Origin: Eggerthella sinensis
GTDB lineage: Bacteria > Actinomycetota > Coriobacteriia > Coriobacteriales > Eggerthellaceae
Assembly (NCBI RefSeq): GCF_003339815.1
Contig: NZ_PPTT01000003.1
Location: 62,001-126,000 of the forward strand
Direction of reading: 5' to 3'
Length of the DNA stretch: 64,000 nt
Positions 17,946 through 26,003 of the stretch are shown here, piece after piece. The translations under genes and the position numbers were made by a program. The notes below the pieces were generated by a model that worked only from the letters and a program-made list of their open reading frames with translations, did no database searches and was not told the DNA's origin. How positions within the stretch are numbered: position 1 is the stretch's first letter; every line of letters begins with the position of its first letter.

Positions 17946-18022
17946 GCGCCGTTACCTCAGCTGGATAGAGGGACTGACTACGAATCAGTACGTCGGGGGT
18001 TCGAATCCCTCACGGCGCACCA
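17946..18022 (+). tRNA. tRNA-Arg (ACG anticodon)
   Basis: Acceptor stem GCGCCGT/ACGGCGC, D-arm CCTC/GAGG, anticodon stem ACTGA/TCAGT with loop CTACGAA (anticodon ACG), T-stem GGGGG/CCCTC with one G-T pair, A discriminator and encoded CCA. A34 is the substrate of the tadA product encoded in this window. Confidence 0.97.
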
Positions 18023-18037
18023 TTTCAGCTTCTAATT

Positions 18038-18072
18038 CCGCAACGACTGGCAGCAGCACGTGCGGTTTTTTT
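18038..18072 (+). terminator. Terminator of tRNA-Arg
   Basis: CCGCA (18038-18042) pairs with TGCGG (18061-18065) around an inner imperfect stem, followed by seven T residues (18066-18072). Confidence 0.75.
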
Positions 18073-18192
18073 ATTGTCCAGAGGAAAGGTACGTACTTGA
18101 AGGTTCGAAAATCGAAGCCTCACAGTAAGTAGTTTTCCTTCAGCTCCCCCTTACACCGGCAGTTGAAGGATGACTGCGGTAAGGGAATAATC

Positions 18193-19545
18193 ATGCTCTA
18201 TCTCTCTCAAATGATGGGGAAGCCCGTCGTGGATACCGAGGGCGAGAAGATCGGTACCATTTCCGATCTTGCCATCTCCACCGGCGAAGTCTTCCCGCGC
18301 ATCACCAGCCTTGCGTTCCAGGGTCCCGGCAAAGTGCCGTTCATGATCTCGTGGCGCAAATACGTCGAAACGTTCGACGAAGACGGCATCGTTCTCAATG
18401 CCGAAGCTCACGATATCCGCTTCAGCTATCTGCAACCTGACGAAGTTCTGCTCGCTCGCGACCTCATGAACCGTCAGATTGTCGATACGCAAGGCATGAA
18501 AGTCGTGCGCGTCAACGATCTCAAGCTTTCCGTATCTGGCTCGCAGCTGCGCCTGCTGGGCGCCGAAGTGGGCACGCGCGGCATCCTGCGCGGCCTGGCC
18601 CCCTGGCTCGAGCGCGCCGTCGTGGCCGTAGCGAAGCTGTTCGGCAAGAAAATCGACGAGCAGATCATCGCCTGGAACTACATGGACCTGCTCGATCGCG
18701 ACCTGTCCGAAGTGCAGCTGTCCGTCACGCACAAGCGCCTCGACGAGCTGCACCCCGCCGACGTTGCCGACATCCTCGAGCAGCTCGACCCGCAGCAACG
18801 CGCCAACGTGTTCCAGCATTTGGACGACGCGCAGGCCACCGAGGCCATCTCGGAGATGGACGACGAGTACCAGGCCGACTTCATCGAAGACCTCGACGAT
18901 GCCCGCGCGGCCGGCCTGCTGGGCGACATGGACCCCGACGACGCGGCCGACATCGTGCGCGACCTCTCCTACGAGAAGGCCGAAACGCTCCTGCGCCTCA
19001 TGGGCGTGGAAGATGCCACCGAGATTCGCCGCCTGCTGGGCTACAAGGACGGCACCGCCGGCGGCATGATGACCACGCAGTTCGTGTCGGTGCGTGCCGA
19101 CAACACCGTGGGCGAGACCATCGAAGTGCTGCGCGAGCTCGACGAAGACCACCCCACCGTGCATTACGTGTACGTGCTGGACGATTACGACCAGTTCATC
19201 GGCGTGCTGTCGCTGCGCACCCTCGTGCTCACCGACGATGCGCGCCCCGTGCGCGAGGTCATGTTCGACGACGTCATTTCCGCCACGCCCGACGAGACGG
19301 AAGAAGACGTGGCCGCCGACATCTTCAAGTACGAGCTTCCCGCCATGCCCGTGGTGGACGAACACGGCGTGCTGCTGGGCATCGTCACCGTCGATGACGC
19401 GTGGGACGCCATCGAAGAGGACGTGAGCGGCGACAAGACGAAGGCAACCCTGCTCAAGGTGTTAGGAGGCCTCGTCGCTTCCATCCTGTTCCTTGCCTTG
19501 TACACGCTTGTGCTGCTGCAAATCATCGGCTACGCCGGGAGGTAG
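18193..19545 (+). CDS. PRC-barrel / MgtE-N / CBS membrane protein, partner of the NRMT transporter
   Basis: 450 residues from the ATG at 18193 (AAGGGA upstream). Two PRC-barrel-like repeats (about 1-75 and 88-125) precede an MgtE N-terminal superhelical domain (about 180-285, runs such as LHPADVADILEQLDPQQRA) and a CBS pair (about 292-410). The C-terminus is a single hydrophobic helix (421-446), not the five-helix channel of MgtE. It therefore carries the Mg2+-sensing module of MgtE without the pore. Five bases separate it from the transporter gene, so it may gate or sense for that protein (inference). Confidence 0.82.
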   Translation: MLYLSQMMGKPVVDTEGEKIGTISDLAISTGEVFPRITSLAFQGPGKVPFMISWRKYVETFDEDGIVLNAEAHDIRFSYLQPDEVLLARDLMNRQIVDTQGMKVVRVNDLKLSVSGSQLRLLGAEVGTRGILRGLAPWLERAVVAVAKLFGKKIDEQIIAWNYMDLLDRDLSEVQLSVTHKRLDELHPADVADILEQLDPQQRANVFQHLDDAQATEAISEMDDEYQADFIEDLDDARAAGLLGDMDPDDAADIVRDLSYEKAETLLRLMGVEDATEIRRLLGYKDGTAGGMMTTQFVSVRADNTVGETIEVLRELDEDHPTVHYVYVLDDYDQFIGVLSLRTLVLTDDARPVREVMFDDVISATPDETEEDVAADIFKYELPAMPVVDEHGVLLGIVTVDDAWDAIEEDVSGDKTKATLLKVLGGLVASILFLALYTLVLLQIIGYAGR

Positions 19546-19549
19546 GGCC

Positions 19550-20848
19550 ATGATGATGAAAAAGAACGAGAACAGGGAGCTCACGGTGATGGATGCCGAG
19601 CTGACCGAAGCCCCCGAGAAGAAGCAACCCAAGAAGATGTGGCTGTTGCTGGCCGCGCTCGGCCCCGGCATTGTCACCGCCATGGCCGGCAACGACGCGG
19701 GCGGCATATCCACGTATTCCACGGTAGGTGCGAAGTTCGGCTTCGCCACGCTGTGGGTCATCCCCCTCATGTGCATCCTGCTCATCGTCGTGGAGATGAC
19801 GGCCGCGCGCATGGGCGCCGTCACCGGCAAGGGCTTCGCCGCGCTCATCCGCGAGCGCTTCGGCATCCGCCTCACGGCGCTCGCCATGTTTGCGCTGCTC
19901 ATCGGCAACGTGGCCACCACGTTTTCCGAGTTCGCCGGCATTGCGAGCGGCATGGAGATGTTCGGCGTGTCGAAGTACCTGGCCGTGCCCGTTGCGGCGG
20001 TGGCGGTTTGGCTGCTGGTGGTGGGCGGCAGCTACAAGCGCGTGGAGAAGGTGTTCCTCATCCTGTCGCTCGTGTTCGTCACCTACATCGTGGCGGCTTT
20101 CATGGCCGAGCCGAACTGGGAAGAGGCGCTTACCAGCACCGTGGTGCCGCACATCGTACAAGATCAGAGCTTTGTATCGCTGGTCATTGCCATGATTGGC
20201 ACCACCATTGCGCCGTGGATGATGTTCTTCAACCAGAGCAACGTCGTGGAAAAAGGCGTGTCGGTGAAAGACCTGTTCTCGCAGAAGGTGGACGTGGTGG
20301 CCGGCACCATCGCCGCCTGCCTGGTGGCATGGTTCATCATCGTGACTACGGGGTCGGTGCTGTTCCCGCAGGGGATCGAAATCGAGTCCGCCGCCGATGC
20401 CGCCCGCGCGCTGGCGCCCTTCGCAGGGCACTACGCCGAAGCGCTGTTCGCCATCGGCCTCATCGCCGCATCGTTCCTGGCCGCGTGCGTGCTTCCGCTC
20501 ACCACGGCGTTCGTGATTTGCGAAGCCTTCGGCTGGGAAGCAGGCGTTTCGTTCAAGTGGAAAGAAGCGCCGCTGTTCAAGAGCATTTTCACGTTCGTGA
20601 TTGCGTTTTCGGCCATCATCGTGCTCGTGCCGAACATCGACCTCATGGGCGTCATGCTCACGGCTCAGTTCGTCAATGGCCTCGTGTTGCCGGTGCTGCT
20701 GGTGTTCATGGCCATCATCGCCGCGGACAAGCGGGTTATGGGCGCGTATCGCTCGCGTATCGTGTCACGCGTGCTCATCTGGGTCACCGTGGGCATTGTC
20801 ACCGTGCTCACCGCCGTGCTGCTGGTGATGCAGGTGCTGGGTATCTAG
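19550..20848 (+). CDS. NRAMP-related divalent metal (magnesium-type, NRMT) transporter
   Basis: 432 residues, about 11 membrane helices, LeuT-type fold expected. In classical Mn/Fe NRAMPs helix 1 carries DPGN and helix 6 carries a metal-binding methionine before Pro. Here helix 1 reads DAGG (49-52) and helix 6 reads TTIAPWMMFF (218-227), so the Asn and the Met are replaced by Gly and Ala. These changes mark the SLC11-related magnesium transporters (NRMT), whose studied member is from Eggerthella lenta. Mg2+ and possibly Mn2+ uptake is the likely role. GGGAGG sets the start. Confidence 0.85.
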   Translation: MMMKKNENRELTVMDAELTEAPEKKQPKKMWLLLAALGPGIVTAMAGNDAGGISTYSTVGAKFGFATLWVIPLMCILLIVVEMTAARMGAVTGKGFAALIRERFGIRLTALAMFALLIGNVATTFSEFAGIASGMEMFGVSKYLAVPVAAVAVWLLVVGGSYKRVEKVFLILSLVFVTYIVAAFMAEPNWEEALTSTVVPHIVQDQSFVSLVIAMIGTTIAPWMMFFNQSNVVEKGVSVKDLFSQKVDVVAGTIAACLVAWFIIVTTGSVLFPQGIEIESAADAARALAPFAGHYAEALFAIGLIAASFLAACVLPLTTAFVICEAFGWEAGVSFKWKEAPLFKSIFTFVIAFSAIIVLVPNIDLMGVMLTAQFVNGLVLPVLLVFMAIIAADKRVMGAYRSRIVSRVLIWVTVGIVTVLTAVLLVMQVLGI

Positions 20849-20881
20849 CTGGAAAGGTGCAGCCGCCGGCTGCGTTGACGC

Positions 20882-21355
20882 CTACTTGGCATCAATCAGA
20901 CGGCGGCTTTCATCCTGGAGTCGTTCGGCCAAGATCGCACGGCTGTCTTCTGCGTTGCGAGCGCAGTCGAGCAGCATCTGCACGGTCAAGCTGGCCAGAT
21001 AAGCGTCCATGCTTTCCTCGATGAGATCGTATGCTTGCTTGATGTCCTGCACCATCGCGCCGCCCTTGCGCGCGTCGCGCTTGGCACGCGTGGACTGCTT
21101 GGCGTCGTCATCGAGAGCTTCGAGGATTTCCAACACGTTCGTGTCTGCCGGGTCCTTGGCAAGGCGATACCCGCCGTGCTTGCCCGGACGGGCCTCGATG
21201 ATGCCCGCGTTGCGCAGAAGCTGCGCGAGCTGAATGAGGTAGTCGCGCGGAATGGACATATCCTCGGCGATATCTTTTGAGGAGCATGTGGTACCTTGCG
21301 CAGCCAAGTACAAGATGGCGCGCATACCGTAATCGGTGGATGCCTTGAGTTGCAC
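20882..21355 (-). CDS. Rrf2-family transcriptional regulator
   Basis: 157 residues, GTG start with TAGGAGA upstream. The N-terminal winged HTH is clear (MQLKASTDYGMRAILYLAAQ, then IPRDYLIQLAQLLRNAGIIE and RPGKHGGYRLAKDP). The three closely spaced cysteines that hold the Fe-S cluster in IscR or NsrR are absent; only Cys24 and one C-terminal Cys are seen. It therefore probably senses something else. It is convergent with the NRMT gene. Possible targets are its own promoter region, where ATGCCTGGT occurs twice. Confidence 0.85.
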   Translation of the reverse strand: MQLKASTDYGMRAILYLAAQGTTCSSKDIAEDMSIPRDYLIQLAQLLRNAGIIEARPGKHGGYRLAKDPADTNVLEILEALDDDAKQSTRAKRDARKGGAMVQDIKQAYDLIEESMDAYLASLTVQMLLDCARNAEDSRAILAERLQDESRRLIDAK

Positions 21356-21391
21356 TGCTGTCTCCTAACTCTACGGCGCTCGGCATGCATG

Positions 21392-21426
21392 ATGCCTGGT
21401 GAGCGGCCTACTTATATATGCCTGGT
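21392..21426. repeat. Direct repeat ATGCCTGGT upstream of the Rrf2 gene
   Basis: ATGCCTGGT occurs at 21392-21400 and 21418-21426, 26 bases apart, 37 to 71 bases before the Rrf2 start. It could be an operator for autoregulation. Confidence 0.4.
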
Positions 21427-21441
21427 AGTCAATTTCTCCTT

Positions 21442-21541
21442 AGAAAACAGCAAACGACGCATTCGCAGCGTCGTTTGTGGCCGTACACCCTTGCGGCTGC
21501 GAGGGAGAACTAATCTAAGGTGGTCCGAGTGTACCCAATGC
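21442..21541 (-). ncRNA. Candidate small RNA or leader upstream of the Rrf2 gene
   Basis: On the minus strand an extended -10 (TGCTATAAT, 21556-21548) is followed about 70 bases later by a 10-bp hairpin (21477-21468 with 21460-21451) and CTGTTTTCT. This would give an RNA of about 100 bases ending 86 bases before the Rrf2 start. The -35 region is weak (TGCAAA), with two upstream TTTGACCT copies. It could instead be an attenuator in the Rrf2 leader. No family was recognised. The rest of the 320-base gap (21356-21674) holds no gene. Confidence 0.3.
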
Positions 21542-21674
21542 AAAACGATTATAGCAAGGTCAAAGATGGGTTTGCAGGTCAAATCGAATTGAAACGGTTA
21601 CGTTTGCGCTAACTCCCCACACCTGCGCCATTATCGTGCAACGGCGCCGTTACGTCGATGCTATACTGCACCCC

Positions 21675-22301
21675 ATGGACACAAAAGCACAACTGCGCTC
21701 GCGGGTGCTCGCGCGCCGCGATGCGCTGCCGGAAGAGGACCGCGCACGCAAGAGCGCGACCATCTGCGCGCGCCTCGAACAGCACCTCTGCGACGCGTTT
21801 GCGACCCGCACTCGCGGCGGCGCGAGCGAAGCTGCGGCACCCGCCGTGGCCGTGTTCGCGTCCATGCGCAGCGAGGTGGACACGCAGGCGTTCGTCGACG
21901 CGGCCTACCGACGCGGCTGGGAGGTGTGCTTCCCCTGCATGGTGCGCGAGGCCGACGGACAGCCCGCGCGCATGCGGTTCTACCGCGTGACGCGCGCTCA
22001 GCTCGATGCGGCCCGGGCGCGCTTCCTCGATACGCCCCTGCGCTGTCTGGCGTGCGCCGCGCTCGAAGCCGACGGCTTCGCAGCCGTTGCCGCCGAAGAC
22101 CTCGATGCCGTGGTGGTGCCCCTCGTCGCATTCGACGACGACGGCAACCGCCTGGGCTACGGCGGCGGCAACTACGACCGCCTGCTCCCCGCCCTGCGCG
22201 ACGACGCCGTGATAGCAGGCATCGCCTTCGAAGAGCAGCGTGTCGAAGCCGTTCCCGTCGAACCTCACGACCGCCCCCTCCCCCACATCGTAACCGCCTA
22301 G
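21675..22301 (+). CDS. 5-formyltetrahydrofolate cyclo-ligase
   Basis: 208 residues. ATP-dependent conversion of 5-formyl-THF to 5,10-methenyl-THF in folate salvage. The family hallmark GYGGGNYDRLLP is at about 161-172, after VVPLVAFDDDGNRL; the basic substrate segment near the N-terminus (KAQLRSRVLARRDAL) is also present. ATG at 21675 is preferred over a start 39 bases earlier because the conserved N-terminus begins there. Confidence 0.92.
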   Translation: MDTKAQLRSRVLARRDALPEEDRARKSATICARLEQHLCDAFATRTRGGASEAAAPAVAVFASMRSEVDTQAFVDAAYRRGWEVCFPCMVREADGQPARMRFYRVTRAQLDAARARFLDTPLRCLACAALEADGFAAVAAEDLDAVVVPLVAFDDDGNRLGYGGGNYDRLLPALRDDAVIAGIAFEEQRVEAVPVEPHDRPLPHIVTA

Positions 22302-22330
22302 CTGGTTGGCGGCGCCGCGCAATGGAGGCA

Positions 22331-22359
22331 TTGTCAGCCTGGAAAGCGCCGTGTACAAT
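22331..22359 (+). promoter_or_regulatory. Sigma-70 promoter for a plus-strand small RNA
   Basis: TTGTCA (22331-22336), exactly 17 bases, then TACAAT (22354-22359). No protein gene follows on this strand for over 400 bases. Confidence 0.65.
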
Positions 22360-22365
22360 AGCAGG

Positions 22366-22473
22366 CGAGCCGCAGGGAGCTGTTGACTCCCCACGGCTCT
22401 CGGATCGCTTCGGCGGTTCGGACTTTTAGTGCTGTCCCGGTTCGTCCTCTTGGGACGACCGGGGCTTATCTTT
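22366..22473 (+). ncRNA. Predicted structured antisense RNA against the small membrane ORF
   Basis: Starting about 7 bases after a good promoter, the sequence folds into a first hairpin (GAGCCG with CGGCTC, inner GGGAG with CTCCC; about 22367-22399), a short GC hairpin with a TTCG loop (near 22401-22416) and a terminator hairpin ending in TTATCTTT. The last 48 bases are complementary to the 3' end of the 53-codon ORF on the minus strand. Convergent 3' overlap of an antisense RNA with a small hydrophobic ORF is the layout of txpA/RatA-type toxin-antitoxin loci. No known RNA family was recognised. Confidence 0.5.
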
Positions 22474-22587
22474 CGACAACGCCTGCAGCACAAGCGCCGT
22501 CGCCTCAACCATCAAGCCGCTTACCGCAACCATCAGGCAAAGCACCTGCAAGACTACCCCGATAACAGCCAACGTCACATCATCCAT
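22426..22587 (-). CDS. Small membrane protein, toxin-like
   Basis: 53 residues from an ATG with a strong site (AAGGGAGGTG) 8 bases upstream. One long hydrophobic stretch (about 4-37, VTLAVIGVVLQVLCLMVAVS onwards) is followed by a polar, charged tail (SKDKPRSSQEDEPGQH). Length and build resemble holin-like type I toxins, but no family can be assigned from sequence. An in-frame start 84 bases earlier exists but has no comparable ribosome site. Its 3' end is covered by a predicted antisense RNA on the plus strand. It could also be an ordinary small membrane protein. Confidence 0.55.
   Translation of the reverse strand: MDDVTLAVIGVVLQVLCLMVAVSGLMVEATALVLQALSKDKPRSSQEDEPGQH
22434..22473 (+). terminator. 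Terminator of the plus-strand small RNA
   Basis: GTCCCGG-TCGTCC pairs with GGACGACCGGGGC (22434-22447 with 22453-22465) with one bulged base and a short loop, then TTATCTTT. The same bases encode the C-terminal tail of the small ORF on the other strand. Confidence 0.65.
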
Positions 22588-22813
22588 AGAGGACACCTCC
22601 CTTCCGTATCTAGAATCGGAAATGGGTGTGTAGAGAGGTGGTTCCTCCCCGCCGGGTGATCCGTTCTTCAAGCGCGCTTCCAGCGCGGCGCCCCACCCGC
22701 CCGCATCATGCGGGTTGGTGCAACCTCCGGCGCAGGGGGCAACAAAGCGTTAGAATAGCAGCCACCTTGCGCGACCGCTTTTTATCCCTCGCAAACGGAC
22801 GGACGACCTCACG

Positions 22814-24247
22814 ATGCATGCACCGCACACGCTCGACCGGAAAACCGTGCTCCTCGCCATCGTGGCCACCCTCGGGTTCGGCCTGCTGCAAGGCGCGCGC
22901 CTGCTCGACGTCAACACCGGGCCGTACAGCCCGAGCCCCTACGCCCTGCTCGGCCTCGTGGTGGACGGCCTCACGTTCATCGCCGTGGCCGTGCTGTCGT
23001 ACGCCGGCCGCATCGACCGGGCGCGGCCGCTGTTCATCGCGGCCATCGTGGCGAGCGGTCTGTACGCCGCGCTCGTCGTCTCCGGCAGCACGAACGAGGT
23101 GGCGCTCGTCGCTATGCAGGTGACGGCCGGCATGGGGTGGTCGCTGTCCATTCTGTGCTGGATGGAAGTATTCACCAGCTACCGGCCCCGGCTGTCGCTG
23201 CCCATGATCGCCCTCGGCTACCTCATCAACACGCTGCTGCCGCCGCTCACGAGCATGGTGCTCCCCGGCCTGGTGGGACGCAGCATCATGCTGCTGGCGT
23301 CGTTCGCGCTTTCCACCGTCGCGCTCTACTGGTGTCTGCGCAACAACCCGTACGTGGCGCAGCGCATGCAGGAACCGGTTGCGCCCACCACCTCCATGGC
23401 CGAGGCGCTCGCCCGCACGAAGCGCGCGGTGGTCAGCACCATTTCCTTCTCGCTCATCTGCGGATTCGTCATCGAGCTCGACATCTTCAACAACTTGCAG
23501 TACGCGCAGACCGACCTCACCGGATTGTTCGGCATCATCGCCGCGCTCGGCATGCTGGCGGTGCTTCTTGTGGTGAAACCGCGGAAGGCGAACATCGACT
23601 ACATCAGCCCCATCACGGCGCTGTGCCTGGTCACCATCCTCTTGTACCGCAGCCTCGACTTCGCCGACGGCTACGCGGCCGGCGCGCTCATGACCACGTT
23701 CCTCATGTCGTTCTACGTGCTGCTGTGGCTCATGTTCATCAGCGAGGCGCACGAGCGCAAGCTCCCCGCGTTCTTCCTGTTGGGCCTGGCCATCGGCGTG
23801 GCACGGCTGTCGGTGGCGCTCGGCCGCTTCGTGGCGCAAATGCTGCTGGAAAACACGGGGCTCGACCCGCAGCTCGCGCTCGTGGGCTCGGTATGGCTGC
23901 TCGTGGCAACGCTGTCGCTCATGTTCTGGAGCTATCAGCGCTACACCGCCAAGCAGCGTCTCGTGGGCGTCGAGGACGCGCCCGAAGAGCCGACGGCGCC
24001 CCTTCGGCTCACCCCCGACGACGCGCTCGAGCAGCTCAAGGAAACGTTCGGCCTGTCCACACGCGAGTACGAGATGATCGAGGAGTTCGCCGCCGGCCGC
24101 AGCGCGCGCCACATCGCCGACACCTTCACGCTGTCCGAGCACACGGTGAAAACCCACCTGCGCCACGCCTACGCGAAGATGGACGTGCACTCGCGCCAGG
24201 AGCTCCTCGACCTCATCCAGGAAATGGGTACGGCGAAGCGGAGCTGA
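22814..24247 (+). CDS. LuxR-type regulator with polytopic membrane domain
   Basis: 477 residues: about 12 hydrophobic segments (10-375), then a polar linker and a C-terminal LuxR HTH (FGLSTREYEMIEEFAAGRSA, then LSEHTVKTHLRHAYAKMDVH). It is the same architecture as the regulator at 15047. It converges on a Tat flavoprotein gene 23 bases from its own stop, repeating the regulator/reductase pairing, though here on opposite strands. The ATG at 22814 has only a weak ribosome site. Confidence 0.85.
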   Translation: MHAPHTLDRKTVLLAIVATLGFGLLQGARLLDVNTGPYSPSPYALLGLVVDGLTFIAVAVLSYAGRIDRARPLFIAAIVASGLYAALVVSGSTNEVALVAMQVTAGMGWSLSILCWMEVFTSYRPRLSLPMIALGYLINTLLPPLTSMVLPGLVGRSIMLLASFALSTVALYWCLRNNPYVAQRMQEPVAPTTSMAEALARTKRAVVSTISFSLICGFVIELDIFNNLQYAQTDLTGLFGIIAALGMLAVLLVVKPRKANIDYISPITALCLVTILLYRSLDFADGYAAGALMTTFLMSFYVLLWLMFISEAHERKLPAFFLLGLAIGVARLSVALGRFVAQMLLENTGLDPQLALVGSVWLLVATLSLMFWSYQRYTAKQRLVGVEDAPEEPTAPLRLTPDDALEQLKETFGLSTREYEMIEEFAAGRSARHIADTFTLSEHTVKTHLRHAYAKMDVHSRQELLDLIQEMGTAKRS

Positions 24248-24270
24248 CCCGACGCGAGCGCGCAGAGCGT

Positions 24271-25809
24271 TTATGCCGTAGCCAACGCGGCTCCCGTCAG
24301 GCGGCCCATGGTGAGCGCGCTCGAATTGGAGCAATGGCGCACGAAGCTGCGGTTGTACATGAAGCGGTGCGTCGCCTCGCCCACCACGAACAAGCCCGGG
24401 ATAACCGCACCGCTCTCGGTGATGGCCTGGCACGACGCGTCGGTTTTCACGCCGCCCATCGTGGCTACGTAGGAAGGCACGAACGACACGAGGTAGAAGG
24501 GGCCGTCGCCGTACGGCACCAGCATGTCGGCCTTCTTGCCGAATGCCTCGTCGGCGCCCGTCGCGGCCGCCTGCTGATACGCCTCGAACGAGCCCGCCAA
24601 CTCGGCGGCGCCGGCAGCGGCAGCCAGCTCGTCGACCGTGTCGGCCTTCAGCACGTCGCCCGTGGACAGGCCCTTCTCGATGACGGCCGTCACGTCAGCG
24701 TTCGAGCTGTCGAACAGCACGTAGTACGGCCCCGCCTCGTTATCGGTCATGGACGTGGCCAAGGCCGTCACCGGAGCCGCCTCGTTCACGAAGCGCGCGC
24801 CCTTCGCATCCACGAGCATCTTCGCCGACGTTGCCGCCCCGTCCATGCCGGTGTCGCACAGCTTCTTGAAGCCCACGTCGGCCTTCGTCAGCGCCCGCGT
24901 GGGCATGATGACGTTCGGGATGACCCACGGGTCCTCGTACAGCGCCGCACCGATGGCGGACGCCATGGTCATGCCGTCGCCGGTGTTCATGGCGTTGCCG
25001 AGGTACTGGAAGCCCATCTTGTTGATGGCGGGCACCAAGCTGTCGCAGTAGTCCGCGCTGCCACCGAAGCCGCCGGTTGCGAGCACCACCGACCCCGCGC
25101 GCAGCTCCTGCGCGCCGGACGGCCCTTCCACCTTCACGCCCACCACGGCATCGCCGTCCATGATGAGCTCCTTCGCCTCGGTGGACACCATCGTCTGCAC
25201 GCCCAAGCGCTCGAGCTCGGCGGCGAACACGTTGACCACCTGCACGCCCGCTTCGGTGCTCGGGTCGGCGCTCGTGTCGGGCTTCACCGTGTCGGTGCCC
25301 ACCATCTCCTTCGTAAACGACTTCTCGAACGAGATGCCCATCTGCTCCACCCACGCGATGGTGGCGCAGCTTTCCTCCATCAAGTGCTGCATGCGACTGT
25401 AATCCGGGTACGGCGCGTCCACCTTGCCGATTTCGGTGAGCTCGCGATAGCGGCCCGTGAACGCATCCATCGTGTCGGGCGTCTCGCTGTCGTAGCGCCA
25501 ATCGGCCTGGTTCTCCGCAACCTGGGCGATGGACACGTTGCCCTTCGACGTGAGGAACGTCGAAGTGAGGAACGGCGCCTTGTCCACAAGGATCACCTTC
25601 GCCCCCTGCTGCGCGGCGGAAGCCGAACACGCGAGGCCCGCCAAGCCTGAGCCGATGACCACGATATCCGCCTGCGTCGCCTCGCCTTGCGTCGGCGCGC
25701 CGTCGGCCTTCTTGGACTCCGGCTGCGGCGCGCATCCCGTCAGCGCTAGCGAACCGCCCAGCACCATCGCGCCGATCACGAACTGCCTTCTCGAATATAT
25801 GCTCCCCAT
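24271..25809 (-). CDS. Tat-exported FAD-binding reductase (fumarate reductase flavoprotein family)
   Basis: 512 residues from the ATG at 25809 (GAGGAGAAG upstream). The signal carries SRRQFVIGA and a lipobox-like LTGC (Cys near 26), so it may be a Tat lipoprotein. The FAD fold begins ADIVVIGSGLAGLACSASAA, with the partner glycines in VVLATGGFGGSADY. There is no FMN or haem domain. It is about 170 residues shorter than the first flavoprotein and lacks its Gly-rich linker. The electron acceptor is unknown. It is downstream of an NhaC antiporter gene but separated from it by a terminator. Confidence 0.85.
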   Translation of the reverse strand: MGSIYSRRQFVIGAMVLGGSLALTGCAPQPESKKADGAPTQGEATQADIVVIGSGLAGLACSASAAQQGAKVILVDKAPFLTSTFLTSKGNVSIAQVAENQADWRYDSETPDTMDAFTGRYRELTEIGKVDAPYPDYSRMQHLMEESCATIAWVEQMGISFEKSFTKEMVGTDTVKPDTSADPSTEAGVQVVNVFAAELERLGVQTMVSTEAKELIMDGDAVVGVKVEGPSGAQELRAGSVVLATGGFGGSADYCDSLVPAINKMGFQYLGNAMNTGDGMTMASAIGAALYEDPWVIPNVIMPTRALTKADVGFKKLCDTGMDGAATSAKMLVDAKGARFVNEAAPVTALATSMTDNEAGPYYVLFDSSNADVTAVIEKGLSTGDVLKADTVDELAAAAGAAELAGSFEAYQQAAATGADEAFGKKADMLVPYGDGPFYLVSFVPSYVATMGGVKTDASCQAITESGAVIPGLFVVGEATHRFMYNRSFVRHCSNSSALTMGRLTGAALATA

Positions 25810-25910
25810 AATCTTCTCCTCTCGATGATGGCGGCCCGTGCCGCCTCGAACGGCCCGCACTATACGATGCACGCGGCAGCGCACCATCGCACGAAAGGAT
25901 GTAATTGCAC

Positions 25911-25944
25911 AAAAATGCCCGGACAGCAGGCCGCCGTCCGGGCA
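25911..25944 (-). terminator. Terminator of the nhaC-like gene
   Basis: TGCCCGGAC (25916-25924) pairs with GTCCGGGCA (25936-25944); on the minus strand the stem is followed by TTTTTGTGC. It lies 60 bases past the antiporter stop. Confidence 0.85.
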
Positions 25945-26003
25945 AAAGAGCGCGCATAACGCGCCGAAGCGCCGTAGCGCCCCGGCGTCCGAACGCCCCG
26001 CCG

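Noticed and set aside
20859-20873. Bidirectional terminator between the NRMT gene and the Rrf2 gene
   Set aside because: GCAGCC/GGCTGC with a 3-base loop has no T-run on either side.
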